In this document: piece by piece, positions 33,721 through 42,026 of the stretch
How the letters are laid out: each line of letters starts with the position of its first letter
Numbering within the stretch: position 1 is the stretch's first letter
Origin: Spirosoma panaciterrae DSM 21099
GTDB lineage: Bacteria; Bacteroidota; Bacteroidia; Cytophagales; Spirosomataceae
Direction of reading: 5' to 3'
NCBI RefSeq assembly: GCF_000374025.1
Contig: NZ_KB893202.1
Span: forward strand, 1 to 47,643
Length of the DNA stretch: 47,643 nt
Program-made: the position numbers and the translations under genes
The notes under the pieces: generated by a model
Told to the model about the DNA's origin: nothing
What the model saw: the letters and a program-made list of their open reading frames with translations, nothing else
The model's database searches: none

Positions 33721-34218
33721 ATGACATTTCTAGTCAATCTGTATACGCAGGACCAGCAGGAACGGACGTTTTCATTCAGTGGCGTGTCGCTGGATTCAGG
33801 TCTTGACATCATTAATGCACTGGCTAAGAAGGGCGATACCCTACAAAGAGTACGCTATCTGGATGAAGATGGTATCAGCGAGCTGCCTGTTTACCTTTTC
33901 GACGGGGCACCCTTTGCCCAATCACTGGCCAACCTTGAGCAGGATTGGCGACAATTGCTAACTCAACCCAACGGTTTTTGCTACGACTCCGACTGGATGA
34001 ATTTGTTTCAGCGAGCCCGGCATATCCGGCAAAGCCGAATCGCTCACTTACAGGCGTGCCACGATCAGATGCAGCAACTGATCTGGAAAACCCAGCATCA
34101 AATGAAACGGGGAGCCCCTAAAACCCGTTTGTTACGTCACTACCAACAAGCCCTGAATCATTTCAGGACATCCCTTGCCCGAACCAACGATTACCCCTCA
34201 GTAAACATTCGCGTCTGA
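33721..34218 (+). CDS. Hypothetical protein beside the response regulator
   Basis: This is 165 residues from ATG 33721, 16 nt after the response regulator stop; the open frame runs upstream into that gene but is not coding there. The N-terminal half is beta-rich (TFLVNLYTQDQQERTFSFSG). The C-terminal half is a long basic helix with many Gln and His (RARHIRQSRIAHLQACHDQMQQ). No family is recognised. Tight spacing suggests co-transcription and perhaps a physical partner of the receiver. Confidence 0.6.
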   Translation: MTFLVNLYTQDQQERTFSFSGVSLDSGLDIINALAKKGDTLQRVRYLDEDGISELPVYLFDGAPFAQSLANLEQDWRQLLTQPNGFCYDSDWMNLFQRARHIRQSRIAHLQACHDQMQQLIWKTQHQMKRGAPKTRLLRHYQQALNHFRTSLARTNDYPSVNIRV

Positions 34219-34456
34219 TTGTTCCAGGAGAACTCAACTCGTACACGCAACGAAATCTACGATAAAAAAGCAGTGTAGTCACAGGACAACCTATTCATCT
34301 TCTGGTCATTATCATCTGTTCACCTGACTATCATCATATACGATTGTCTTCCAATACCCCTTCTTTACAGCCGACATCCCAGACCGGCTGCCGCTAATGT
34401 ATGTGCGGGAATCAGCCGTCAAGGGTAAACGGCCACTTTTTGATTCAATTACCATT

Positions 34457-35323
34457 GTGAAGACGTATCCAATCCATTTCATCCTGAGCAGTTTAGTGCT
34501 CATGTTTCTGCTTTCTGCCTGTGATGACCACCGCTTTCCAGGCCTGGCCCCCAGCCAACTCCGATTAAAAACAGTAACCGAAGTCATTGGCAGCAACCAG
34601 CTAACCAGCGAGTTTAGTTATGATCAACAAGGAAAATTAAGCGGCATTAAAACATACCGAAAAGACACGGCCCGCCTTGAGTTCACCTCGTACATCTACG
34701 ACAACCAAAGTAAACTCGTACAAATCCAGCGAACCATTCAGACTCATCTAACGCCCGATCCACCCAGAACTAAAACCGACAGGTATAGTTTCGGCTATGC
34801 CGGAGATGACCAGATTGCCGAAATCCGTTATACCAATAATGCAGTCGACAGCCTTAATTTTATCTGCAAGCCGACCTATAATTCCGCCAATCAAATCATC
34901 GGTAATTATGTAGAGAGCTTTAATGGCTATCAATACAACCAGTTTACTACCCAATTTACCTATACCAATAAAAATCTGACATCGGCTCGGATCACCTTTC
35001 TGCCGACGGGTCAGGTAAGCGAATTCGATTTCCTCTACGATACGAAGGTCAATCCTTTCTATGGGATCATCATGCCCATTGCAACGCTCAATCTCGACCC
35101 TGTAACCATTTCTCCGATATCGGTTTTCGTTTATCCAGCCAAAAATGACGGTATTGCCAATTTGATGTCATTGAGCCAGAACAACCCCACTTCCGATGGG
35201 TATTATGATTTTGTGTACACGTATAATAACCTGGGCTTACCTACCAGCCGAACCGCTTTCCGCGCTGGATTCCCAGACCGAATTGTGATGGGAACCTTAT
35301 ATTTTGAGTACGAATCTTATTAA
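34457..35323 (+). CDS. Predicted lipoprotein with YD-like beta repeats
   Basis: This is 288 residues from GTG 34457; an upstream ATG at 34397 would put 20 charged residues before the signal. The lipobox LLSAC gives an anchored lipoprotein. The body repeats short beta units such as FSYDQQGKLSGI, SYIYDNQSKLVQI and FVYTYNNLGLPTSRT. This resembles the YD/RHS-type units of Bacteroidota surface proteins, commonly annotated as DUF4595-like. The role is unknown. It is convergent with the sugar operon and followed by a bidirectional terminator. Confidence 0.7.
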   Translation: MKTYPIHFILSSLVLMFLLSACDDHRFPGLAPSQLRLKTVTEVIGSNQLTSEFSYDQQGKLSGIKTYRKDTARLEFTSYIYDNQSKLVQIQRTIQTHLTPDPPRTKTDRYSFGYAGDDQIAEIRYTNNAVDSLNFICKPTYNSANQIIGNYVESFNGYQYNQFTTQFTYTNKNLTSARITFLPTGQVSEFDFLYDTKVNPFYGIIMPIATLNLDPVTISPISVFVYPAKNDGIANLMSLSQNNPTSDGYYDFVYTYNNLGLPTSRTAFRAGFPDRIVMGTLYFEYESY

Positions 35324-35434
35324 GAAATCCGGTCTCCGATTAATTAGTATCGTCTATCGGGTGCTCGCTGACTACCTACTCAGTAGATAGATTTCGCCGA
35401 CAGACGCTTAATCAATACAGCTGTACTACAAGAA

Positions 35435-35467
35435 AAAAAGCAGGCTTTAATACGTAGCCTGCTTTTT
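35435..35467. terminator. Bidirectional terminator between convergent genes
   Basis: AAAAAGCAGGCT (35435-35446) pairs perfectly with AGCCTGCTTTTT (35456-35467) over 12 bp around a 9-nt loop, with A and T tracts on both sides. It lies in a 392-base gap (35324-35715) in which I see nothing else. Confidence 0.85.
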
Positions 35468-35715
35468 ATTAAATATCGTATGTCTATATCTACCTGACTC
35501 AAGAGAGCAAATACCGTGACACAATTGCCCGACAGCCCTTCTTATATCAGTTATACGCCATTTGATGATCGCAATTAGCCATTAGATTATACATAACTGC
35601 AAGATTCTCACTAATCAGACAAACGCCATGTATGGGGTTGATGGATACGATCATTAACCGTCCGATTACTTCACACCCACTTAGGCAAGCTACATCCAGC
35701 CCGTTAAGGAATCGA

Positions 35716-36063
35716 TCAGACGTCTTTCTCAAACTGAAAAATCTGATCCATGCGTACCCATTTTTCGCCTTCTTTGGCCCAGGGCAATGGCTGCTGAAAC
35801 CGCCACATCAGCCGCTCCCACTCCTGCACGTGCGGATTTTCGGCGTCAAGTTCTCTCTTCTTTTCGAAGCTAAAGGCATCATCGGTTTCCAGGATCATAA
35901 ACATCCGGTTGCCGGTTCGGTAAATCTGAAGATCCTGAATCCCCGCTTTCAGGTCGTTGGCCCGCACTTCTGGCCAGCCGCTTCCCTGAGCGTGCCATCG
36001 TTCATATTCGCTAATCAGTTCAGGGTCGTCTTTTAAGTCGAGCGCCAGACAGAATCGTTGCAT
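35716..36063 (-). CDS. rhaM: L-rhamnose mutarotase family protein
   Basis: This 115-residue protein matches the RhaM/YiiL family (DUF718): MQRFCLALDLKDDPELISEY at the start, then GIQDLQIYRTGNRMFMILE in the middle, and ENPHVQEWERLMWRFQQPLPWA at the end. It interconverts alpha and beta forms of a deoxy-sugar. L-fucose is a possible substrate in Bacteroidota relatives. It is the last gene of the leftward operon, 44 nt after the epimerase. A near -7 box (TACCTTTA on the minus strand near 36075) could give it some independent transcription. Confidence 0.9.
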   Translation of the reverse strand: MQRFCLALDLKDDPELISEYERWHAQGSGWPEVRANDLKAGIQDLQIYRTGNRMFMILETDDAFSFEKKRELDAENPHVQEWERLMWRFQQPLPWAKEGEKWVRMDQIFQFEKDV

Positions 36064-36107
36064 ATAGCTTAAAGGTAAATTTGCTAGAGAGTGGGCAAAA
36101 TGAAAGA

Positions 36108-36920
36108 TTAACCAAAATAGGTCCTGAATGACTGAATGGTTTGCTGAGCTGCCCGATCGGGGTCGGGATACGGAAACGCTTCGGCCGAAATATAACCACT
36201 ATACCCAATCGCTTTGAGGGCGGTAGCTATCTCATCCATAGATGTATGCCCCATACCAATAGGCCGTCGGTTGCTATCGGCAAAGTGCACATGACCGATG
36301 GAAGCCCCTGCGGCACGAATGCTCTCCGGGAGAGAACGCTCTTCAATGTTCATGTGAAACAGGTCGGCCAGCAGCATCACCTGGTTGGTAGTCAGGGTTC
36401 GGATAAACGCAACCCCCGTAGTAATGTCATTGATCAGGTTGGTTTCGTACCGATTCAGCGGTTCATAAATCAGTGTTACCCCGTGCTCTTCAGCGTGCCT
36501 GCCCAACTCATTCAACCCATCGGCCAGCCATTGAAGCGCCTGTTCTTTGTCAATACCTGGCGCAACATTCCCCTGCATGGAGCCTATAATGGCCGGAGCA
36601 CCGACGGTGGACCCGAACGAAATCATAGCGGCAATAAAGGCTACCGCATCGGCTCGAATCTGCGGGTCAGGGTCGGTCAGGGTCAAGCCGTGTAGCACTT
36701 TGCCTGCTCCCGTGCCCACAGCCGCTACCTGCAGGCTATATCGACGGGTTAAAGCCGTTAGCTGTTCGGGGCTTACGGTATCGGCAGCCGGTGTGAATAA
36801 CTCAACGGCATCAAAACCTAAAGCGGCCGCTTTGGCCATACTCGTTTCCAGATCATGCCAATAAATCCAGGGGCCGGTTTTGATACTGGGAACCAGCGCA
36901 ATTGTCACACAGGATTTCAT
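36108..36920 (-). CDS. TIM-barrel sugar isomerase/epimerase
   Basis: This is a 270-residue protein of the AP-endonuclease-2-like sugar isomerase fold. Metal and catalytic residues can be read: Glu153 in YEPLNRYETN, Asp186 in LLADLFHMNIEE, His212 in GHVHFADSNR and Glu247 in SAEAFP. The blocks match D-tagatose/psicose 3-epimerase-like enzymes, which epimerise ketoses with a divalent metal. Its ATG overlaps the dehydrogenase stop by one base (TAATG), so the two are translationally coupled. The substrate is inferred to be a keto sugar made by the neighbouring enzymes. Confidence 0.85.
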   Translation of the reverse strand: MKSCVTIALVPSIKTGPWIYWHDLETSMAKAAALGFDAVELFTPAADTVSPEQLTALTRRYSLQVAAVGTGAGKVLHGLTLTDPDPQIRADAVAFIAAMISFGSTVGAPAIIGSMQGNVAPGIDKEQALQWLADGLNELGRHAEEHGVTLIYEPLNRYETNLINDITTGVAFIRTLTTNQVMLLADLFHMNIEERSLPESIRAAGASIGHVHFADSNRRPIGMGHTSMDEIATALKAIGYSGYISAEAFPYPDPDRAAQQTIQSFRTYFG

Positions 36921-37957
36921 TACTTGGCAGACGTATCAAAATTGACCATAATTTTTGTAATCGGTCCGGGATTGTCCGACCAGTCGGCCAGGGCTGCTCC
37001 CGCATCATCCAGCGAAACAACCCGGCTAATCACGGCATCGACCGGAAATTTACCCGCTTCCAGATATTCGATCACTTCCGGAAATTCACCCAGGCAATTG
37101 CGTGAACCCAGAATTTCGATCTCTTTCCGGACAAATGTACCCGTATTGTAATCGACTGGTTTTTTAGCATAGCCAATATAAACCACCCGTCCGGTATACG
37201 CCACCTCATCGACGGCTGCCCGGTAGGTGTTTGGGTTACCGACGGCTTCAATAATCACATCGGGACCATCGCCGTTGGTAATTTCCATCAGAGCCTCATG
37301 TAAATCGACGCGGGTCGTATTGATGGTGTGAGCCGCCCCGGCCAGGCTGGCCGTTCGCATTTTGGCGTCGTCAATGTCGATGGCAATTACCTCGGCTCCC
37401 CGATGAACAGCAGCCGCTACAGCCCCCATTCCTACGATTCCGCAACCGATCACAGCTACTTTTTCGCCCGCTACGACCCGCCCCCGACTTACGGCATGGA
37501 AGCCCACCGTAAGTGGTTCAACCAGCGCCAGCTCCCGGGCCGATAAGGTAGCCGAACTATGCAGTTTTTGCCAGGGCACACTGATCAGACGGGTCATCGC
37601 ACCCGGCCGACGGACCCCCATGGTTTTGTTATCCTGACAGGCATTTGGCCGCCCTTTGCGACACGAAAGACAAACGCCACAATTCAGATAGGGATTCAAC
37701 GTAACCCGCATTCCCGGCTGAAACTGACCCGGCACCTGGTTCCCGGTTTCCAGTACCGTAGCGCCTACTTCGTGGCCCAGAACGTTCGGATATTCCTGTA
37801 ATTCAAATAAACCCCGAAACCCGTTGAGATCCCCCCCGCAGAACCCTACCCGGTTGACCTGTAACAATACATCCTCCGGGCCGAGGGTGGGTACATCAAT
37901 CTCACGTATTTCTGTTTTTCCGGGCTCAACCAGGACCAGAGCAGGTTGCTTATTCAT
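36920..37957 (-). CDS. Zinc-dependent medium-chain dehydrogenase (sugar or alcohol dehydrogenase)
   Basis: This is 345 residues from ATG at 37955-37957, one base after the upstream gene's stop; a longer start at 38002 would overlap that gene. Catalytic-zinc ligands are in GFCGGDL and LGHEVG. The four structural-zinc Cys are in YLNCGVCLSCRKGRPNAC. The Rossmann motif is VIGCGIVGMGA with the NAD-favouring acidic Asp in AIDIDD. The type is like sorbitol, threonine or galactitol dehydrogenases. In this operon it probably oxidises a hydroxyl of a hexose or deoxyhexose derivative. Confidence 0.88.
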   Translation of the reverse strand: MNKQPALVLVEPGKTEIREIDVPTLGPEDVLLQVNRVGFCGGDLNGFRGLFELQEYPNVLGHEVGATVLETGNQVPGQFQPGMRVTLNPYLNCGVCLSCRKGRPNACQDNKTMGVRRPGAMTRLISVPWQKLHSSATLSARELALVEPLTVGFHAVSRGRVVAGEKVAVIGCGIVGMGAVAAAVHRGAEVIAIDIDDAKMRTASLAGAAHTINTTRVDLHEALMEITNGDGPDVIIEAVGNPNTYRAAVDEVAYTGRVVYIGYAKKPVDYNTGTFVRKEIEILGSRNCLGEFPEVIEYLEAGKFPVDAVISRVVSLDDAGAALADWSDNPGPITKIMVNFDTSAK

Positions 37958-37958
37958 C

Positions 37959-38906
37959 TCAAGCGTTCGATTTTGGAATATTGTTTTCGGGTTTTCCTTC
38001 AAACCACATTTGATTTTTCACCGGAGCCACCAACGTCTCAATGCGCTGAAGTAACTCATCGGGAATGCTGATTTGTAACGCCCGCAGATTTTGCTCAACT
38101 TGTTTCTGTTCCGACATACCGACAATGGTGGTAGCAATCACCGGATGGCCCACGGCATACTTTAACGCTACGTCGCTCAAGGCCAAACCGTATTCGTGGC
38201 ACAGCGCTATTAGTCTGGGCTGTATAGCCTTCACGGCTGGAGGGGAGCTTTGCCAGGGTGGAATCGGTGCATCCGACAAAATCCGCTGCATCAGCGGAGC
38301 AGCATTCATCAAACCAAATCCTTTCTGGATAGAAAGCGGGACAAGCTCGTCGTTGATTTCATCTTCCAGCAACGTATAATGTCCCCAGGATAACACCGTA
38401 TCGACGTCTACTTGCCGGGCAATTTGGGCCAGATAGCGTACGGGCAGGCCCGAAAATCCGATATAACGCGCTTTACCCATCTCTTTGACTTTCAGGGCTG
38501 CGGGAATAGCCTCGTTCAATACCTGTTGGCGATCCCCAAACTCGATGTCATGAACCGTAAGCAGGTCTACATAATCAACCTGTAGTCGTTCCAGCGACTC
38601 GTCGATGCTGCGTAATACCCGCTCATAGGAAAAATCGAATACGCCGTTTCCGTATCGACAGCATTTTGTAGCCAGAAAAACAGAATTACGTTTATACTTC
38701 AGCGCCTTACCCAGCCGTGTTTCAGCCAGTGTGTCGCCGTAAAAGGGGGCTACGTCAAAAAAGTTGATGCCTTGATCGATAGCTACATGGACAGCCCGTA
38801 AACTCTCGTCTTCCGATACCTCATTAAACACATTCCCCAACGGAGACGCCCCAAAACTCAACTGTGATACAATCAGATCTGTGTTTCCTAGTTGACGATA
38901 CTGCAT
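37959..38906 (-). CDS. Aldo/keto reductase resembling L-galactose or L-fucose dehydrogenase
   Basis: This is a 315-residue protein of the TIM-barrel aldo/keto reductase family. The tetrad is Asp51 and Tyr56 in FFDVAPFYG, Lys81 in LATKC and His119 in TVHDIEFG. LSFGASPLGNVF, RSIDESLERLQVDYVDLL and the end VAPVKNQMW match plant L-galactose 1-dehydrogenase closely, more than they match other family branches. Such enzymes oxidise the C1 of L-galactose or L-fucose to a lactone with NAD. It is the first gene of the operon. The 391-base gap to its right (38907-39297) holds only a -7 box for the rightward gene. Confidence 0.88.
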   Translation of the reverse strand: MQYRQLGNTDLIVSQLSFGASPLGNVFNEVSEDESLRAVHVAIDQGINFFDVAPFYGDTLAETRLGKALKYKRNSVFLATKCCRYGNGVFDFSYERVLRSIDESLERLQVDYVDLLTVHDIEFGDRQQVLNEAIPAALKVKEMGKARYIGFSGLPVRYLAQIARQVDVDTVLSWGHYTLLEDEINDELVPLSIQKGFGLMNAAPLMQRILSDAPIPPWQSSPPAVKAIQPRLIALCHEYGLALSDVALKYAVGHPVIATTIVGMSEQKQVEQNLRALQISIPDELLQRIETLVAPVKNQMWFEGKPENNIPKSNA

Positions 38907-39249
38907 TGATTCGTTTTATAAACTATACATCCTAGTAGCTGCTATTGCCCCGGCTGGTCAGAATACAACGGGGTTCCTGCCTAATCTACTCAGATAGCAA
39001 ATGCACGCAGCTCCCATTTCTACTAGCGAAAAAAGTACCTCAAACCCCGATTTGCAGAAAAGTTCACCGGAATAGAACCCCTAGGCCTTGTTTCCGACGC
39101 GTTTTTACATTGATCCCGTAACTGACTCAGCAGGTAAGCGTGAAACTACATAAGCTAAATGGCTTGCAACGAGCTTTATAAAACTTCCCCCTTGCCAATA
39201 AACCTGTTTATACGCATCGATTTATCCGTATTTTTACTTACTAATTCCT

Positions 39250-39257
39250 TACCTTTG
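39250..39257 (+). promoter_or_regulatory. -7 box (TAnnTTTG) for the 39298 gene
   Basis: TACCTTTG matches the consensus exactly and lies 40 nt before the ATG at 39298. No convincing -33 TTG is found. This is the only element seen in the gap 38907-39297. Confidence 0.5.
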
Positions 39258-39297
39258 GGTATCTCTCTCAATTAACCACTCACCCCTTGATGACGTT

Positions 39298-39720
39298 ATG
39301 CTACGCTCTTCCCTAACAAGACTTCGAACTGGCTTTGTGTTGGCAGCCTTACTGCTGGGTATCCGTTGCGGTCATTATGTACGCCCCAGCGTCGCTCAGG
39401 CTACCGTGGGCAGCTATAAGCTGGACCAGTACGCTACGGCTACTCTTTCCGACGACAACCCTAAAGGAACGATTCAGGTCAATGAAATTAGCCCAGACTT
39501 GATCAGTATCACTGCGACGGGCACCTCGGGTAAAACCAAATTCACCTATACCTATCCCAACGTCGATGTAGTTTTAACGGGCCAGAACGCCTTCGATCAG
39601 GAGATGTATACCCTCCTCTTTAAGGGAAAATACTTAGGTCAGGCTGGTAGCGATGGTATTAGTCGGTTTATTGAAATTTATCCTACCCCCCGAATTACGC
39701 TAAGGGCTGTTGAGTACTGA
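39298..39720 (+). CDS. Exported hypothetical protein, possible lipoprotein
   Basis: This is a 140-residue protein. The N-terminus RLRTGFVLAALLLGIRCG has a basic start, a hydrophobic core and a Cys that could be a lipobox (LGIRC, with Arg unusual before the Cys). The mature part is beta-rich: YATATLSDDNPKG, LISITATGTSG and KFTYTYPNVDVVLTG. No family is recognised. It stands alone with its own -7 box. Confidence 0.6.
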   Translation: MLRSSLTRLRTGFVLAALLLGIRCGHYVRPSVAQATVGSYKLDQYATATLSDDNPKGTIQVNEISPDLISITATGTSGKTKFTYTYPNVDVVLTGQNAFDQEMYTLLFKGKYLGQAGSDGISRFIEIYPTPRITLRAVEY

Positions 39721-39909
39721 AAAGCGAAGCTGTTCAGTAAATTTTTAACGGTAGGCTTAAAATAAGCTCATCGATAATCTTCATTAAATTCCAACGAATA
39801 GGCTGCTTTTCAGGTCTTAAGTCTGTTCAAACACTCTAAAATTAAGCGCCCCTTAGTGGCTTTACTTAGACGCTTAAACAGAGTCTTAGCCCAAAACAGA
39901 CCTTCACCA

Positions 39910-40233
39910 ATGAGACAGTCCCAGTTGATTCTGTTTAGTTTGATTTGCCTACTGAGTTGTAAAAATGACTCCAAAATCGAGCCGAATGAAGTAGAAGCGA
40001 TCCTAACAGGATACGTGATCGCCGATTATTGGAGCAAGGGCTGTAGTGCTGGTGGACTACAGATTAAAATAGGTAATGACTATCACACCATTAGCAATCA
40101 CCTTTCGGCCGATTATGAAGAACCAAACGCATGGCCCATTCCGGTTTGGGTGCGTTACGAATCGGCCCCACCCGATAGCTGCGCCCAGGATACAAACCGA
40201 ATCAATCTCCTGTCTATACGAAAGAGGCCCTAG
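39910..40233 (+). CDS. Small predicted lipoprotein
   Basis: This is 107 residues from ATG 39910, which gives a clear lipoprotein signal (QLILFSLICLLSC, Cys15); the open frame upstream to 39856 lacks a signal. The mature part has two further Cys (in KGCSAGG and DSCAQD) that could form a disulfide, and a stretch WPIPVWVRYE. No family is recognised. It is the last chromosomal gene before the integrated element. Confidence 0.6.
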   Translation: MRQSQLILFSLICLLSCKNDSKIEPNEVEAILTGYVIADYWSKGCSAGGLQIKIGNDYHTISNHLSADYEEPNAWPIPVWVRYESAPPDSCAQDTNRINLLSIRKRP

Positions 40234-40400
40234 CCGAACGATTGCAGTTTGGCAGGTAGCAGCAGTTGGATAATCCTGGATGATGAACAGGGAGCTTTCC
40301 AAACACAATTCGGTTTGTAGACTCCTGCCGAGATCAACACAACGGCCCATGTATGTTAAGAACTGACCCCGGTATTCTCTGAGATTTCAATAATAACCTA

Positions 40401-40447
40401 AAACCCCTTACAAATATCTGATTTACAGAAATTCGTAAGGGGTTTTT
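40401..40447 (-). terminator. Terminator, probably of the tRNA gene used as insertion target
   Basis: AAACCCCTTAC (40401-40411) pairs perfectly with GTAAGGGGTTT (40435-40445) around a 23-nt loop, with a T-run after the right arm. Read leftward it directly follows the tRNA 3'-end remnant at 40448-40463. It may work both ways. Confidence 0.65.
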
Positions 40448-40463
40448 GTACCGGGAGCCGGAC
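40448..40463 (-). other. att site: remnant of a tRNA 3' end at the left junction of a mobile element
   Basis: On the minus strand this reads GTCCGGCTCCCGGTAC. It looks like the T-loop end, the T-stem 3' strand (CCGGC), the acceptor strand (TCCCGGT), the discriminator A and the first base after it. To its right the homology stops (no TTCAA) and the recombinase gene begins 200 nt on. Tyrosine recombinases often insert at tRNA 3' ends and leave such a fragment. The gap 40234-40660 otherwise holds the terminator, the operators and AT-rich sequence. Confidence 0.6.
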
Positions 40464-40598
40464 TAACACCTACTTAATTTTAACATCTTCACCATTTCTC
40501 AGATTGGCCAAAAATATAGCCCTATTTAATCACATAAGCTGTTTTTTATAATTACCCAAAATTAAGCAAGATTAATTTGAGTCAAAATAAATTAAGCT

Positions 40599-40645
40599 AT
40601 TCCGTACACCATTCCGTATACCGGCTTATATTTGGTGTACGGAAT
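40599..40645. promoter_or_regulatory. Three 12-bp operator repeats around the integrase promoter
   Basis: ATTCCGTACACC (40599-40610) and ATTCCGTATACC (40611-40622) are adjacent direct copies. GGTGTACGGAAT (40634-40645) is an exact inverted copy of the first. They surround the -7 box at 40627-40634. This suggests regulation of the integrase by an element-encoded DNA-binding protein, or recombinase arm sites. Confidence 0.7.
40627..40634 (+). promoter_or_regulatory. -7 box of the integrase gene
   Basis: TATATTTG matches TAnnTTTG exactly. Transcription would start near 40641, inside the third operator copy, leaving a leader of about 20 nt to the ATG at 40661. Confidence 0.6.
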
Positions 40646-40660
40646 TTATTTGCTCAGACT

Positions 40661-41971
40661 ATGGCCCGTTCATCGGACTCCCCTGTTAATTATCTGCTTC
40701 GTGATCCTAAAGCCAAAAAGCCAACACCGATTAATTGTGTGGTTCGATTTTCGAACGAACGGATCAATGTTGGTACGGGCTTTAAAGTATTACCTGCTCA
40801 TTGGAATACGGCCAAACAGCGTGTAAAAAACGTAGTGGATGCACTGGACAAAGATAGCATCAATAATTTTTTGGATCGTCTGGAAACCGAAATAGAAACG
40901 ATTGTTTCAGAGCTTCGTGCTGACCTTCAACTCACCAAAGAAACAGTTAGAAAACGAATTGACCAGTACCTTGCTCCACCCAAAGCAGCTGCAATTGATC
41001 AGGGACCATCACAACCTGCCTTATTTACGTTTATTGAAGATTTCATACAACGCGCCCCTAAACGCATTAACCTGGATACGGGCAAGCCTGTGGAGTATCG
41101 TACCATCCAGCGGTATCAAACTGCCCTGAACGGGTTACGTGCTTTTGCCAGTACCTATAAGCGTAAGGTTGATTTTGACACAATTGACCTGGACTTCTAC
41201 GAAGACTTTACGTCATGGCTCACGTTTAAGAAAGGCTTCTCGAAGAACAACGTCGGTAAATACATCCAAATGCTGAAGACCTTCCTAAATGAAGCCTCGG
41301 CTAAAGGGATAAATGTAAAGCAGGATTATCGCAGCCGATCGTTTAAGGTCGTCAACGAAGTAGCCGATGCTGTTTATTTGAGTGAAAGCGAATTGGAGCA
41401 ACTACTATCCCTGGATCTGAGTCGCCAGGAACGATTGGAGCGGGTTAGAGATTTATTTCTGGTTGGATGCTACACGGGTTTACGCTTCTCCGATCTAACC
41501 AATTTACGTCCTGAGTTCATCAAGGATGGATTGATTCGTATCGAGCAGCAGAAAACGGCGGATAAAGTGGTAATACCTTGTCATGGTATTGTAACGGCTA
41601 TGCTGGAAAAATACAAAGGGACGCTACCCCGTAGTATATCGAACCAGAAAATGAACGACTACCTAAAGGAGGTTTGTCAGCTAGCCGGTTTGAACGACCT
41701 GGAAAGCAAATCACAAACGAAGGCAGGAAAGCGGGTAACTATTTCAGTTGAAAAATGGCAACTTATCAGCACCCATACAGCAAGAAGGTCATTTGCTACG
41801 AATATGTACCTAGCTGGTATACCTGCTTTGACCATCATGCAAATCACTGGCCACCGTACAGAGAAAGCATTTATGCGTTACATCAAGCTAGACCGGGAAC
41901 AGCATGCTAAAGTAATGGCTCTGCACTGGCAGAAGCAGCAACAGAATACCCCTTTTTTACCTACTAAATAA
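40661..41971 (+). CDS. Tyrosine recombinase (integrase) of the mobile element
   Basis: This is 436 residues from ATG 40661; a TTG at 40577 would place the promoter and operators inside the gene. An arm-binding N-terminal domain and a SAM-like core-binding domain (about 115-215) precede the catalytic domain. The active-site set is complete: Arg275 in TGLRFSDL, His372 and Arg375 in HTARRSF, His398 in TGHRTEKAF and nucleophile Tyr407. The type is that of Bacteroidota conjugative-element and phage integrases. It should insert the element at the tRNA 3' end 200 nt upstream. A hairpin follows the stop. Confidence 0.95.
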   Translation: MARSSDSPVNYLLRDPKAKKPTPINCVVRFSNERINVGTGFKVLPAHWNTAKQRVKNVVDALDKDSINNFLDRLETEIETIVSELRADLQLTKETVRKRIDQYLAPPKAAAIDQGPSQPALFTFIEDFIQRAPKRINLDTGKPVEYRTIQRYQTALNGLRAFASTYKRKVDFDTIDLDFYEDFTSWLTFKKGFSKNNVGKYIQMLKTFLNEASAKGINVKQDYRSRSFKVVNEVADAVYLSESELEQLLSLDLSRQERLERVRDLFLVGCYTGLRFSDLTNLRPEFIKDGLIRIEQQKTADKVVIPCHGIVTAMLEKYKGTLPRSISNQKMNDYLKEVCQLAGLNDLESKSQTKAGKRVTISVEKWQLISTHTARRSFATNMYLAGIPALTIMQITGHRTEKAFMRYIKLDREQHAKVMALHWQKQQQNTPFLPTK

Positions 41972-41974
41972 AAA

Positions 41975-42005
41975 GCCCGCTACAGTCTGGAACACTGTAA
42001 CGGGC
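41975..42005. terminator. Hairpin after the integrase gene
   Basis: GCCCG plus TACAGT (41975-41986) pairs with ACTGTA plus CGGGC (41994-42005), with one C-A mismatch and a 7-nt loop. The A-run before it makes a T-run only on the minus strand, so termination may be stronger leftward. Confidence 0.55.
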
Positions 42006-42026
42006 GAAAACCTAAAATAGATCGTT

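Noticed and set aside
35547..35732. 61-residue leftward open frame next to rhaM
   Set aside because: It overlaps the rhaM end, matches no family and lies in a low-information gap after a terminator.
40401..40463. Complete tRNA gene
   Set aside because: Only the 3' end strand is visible; the T-loop 5' half, anticodon arm and D arm are absent from the adjoining sequence.
40577..40660. N-terminal extension of the integrase from a TTG
   Set aside because: It would run through the -7 box and the operators, and adds no residues typical of integrases.
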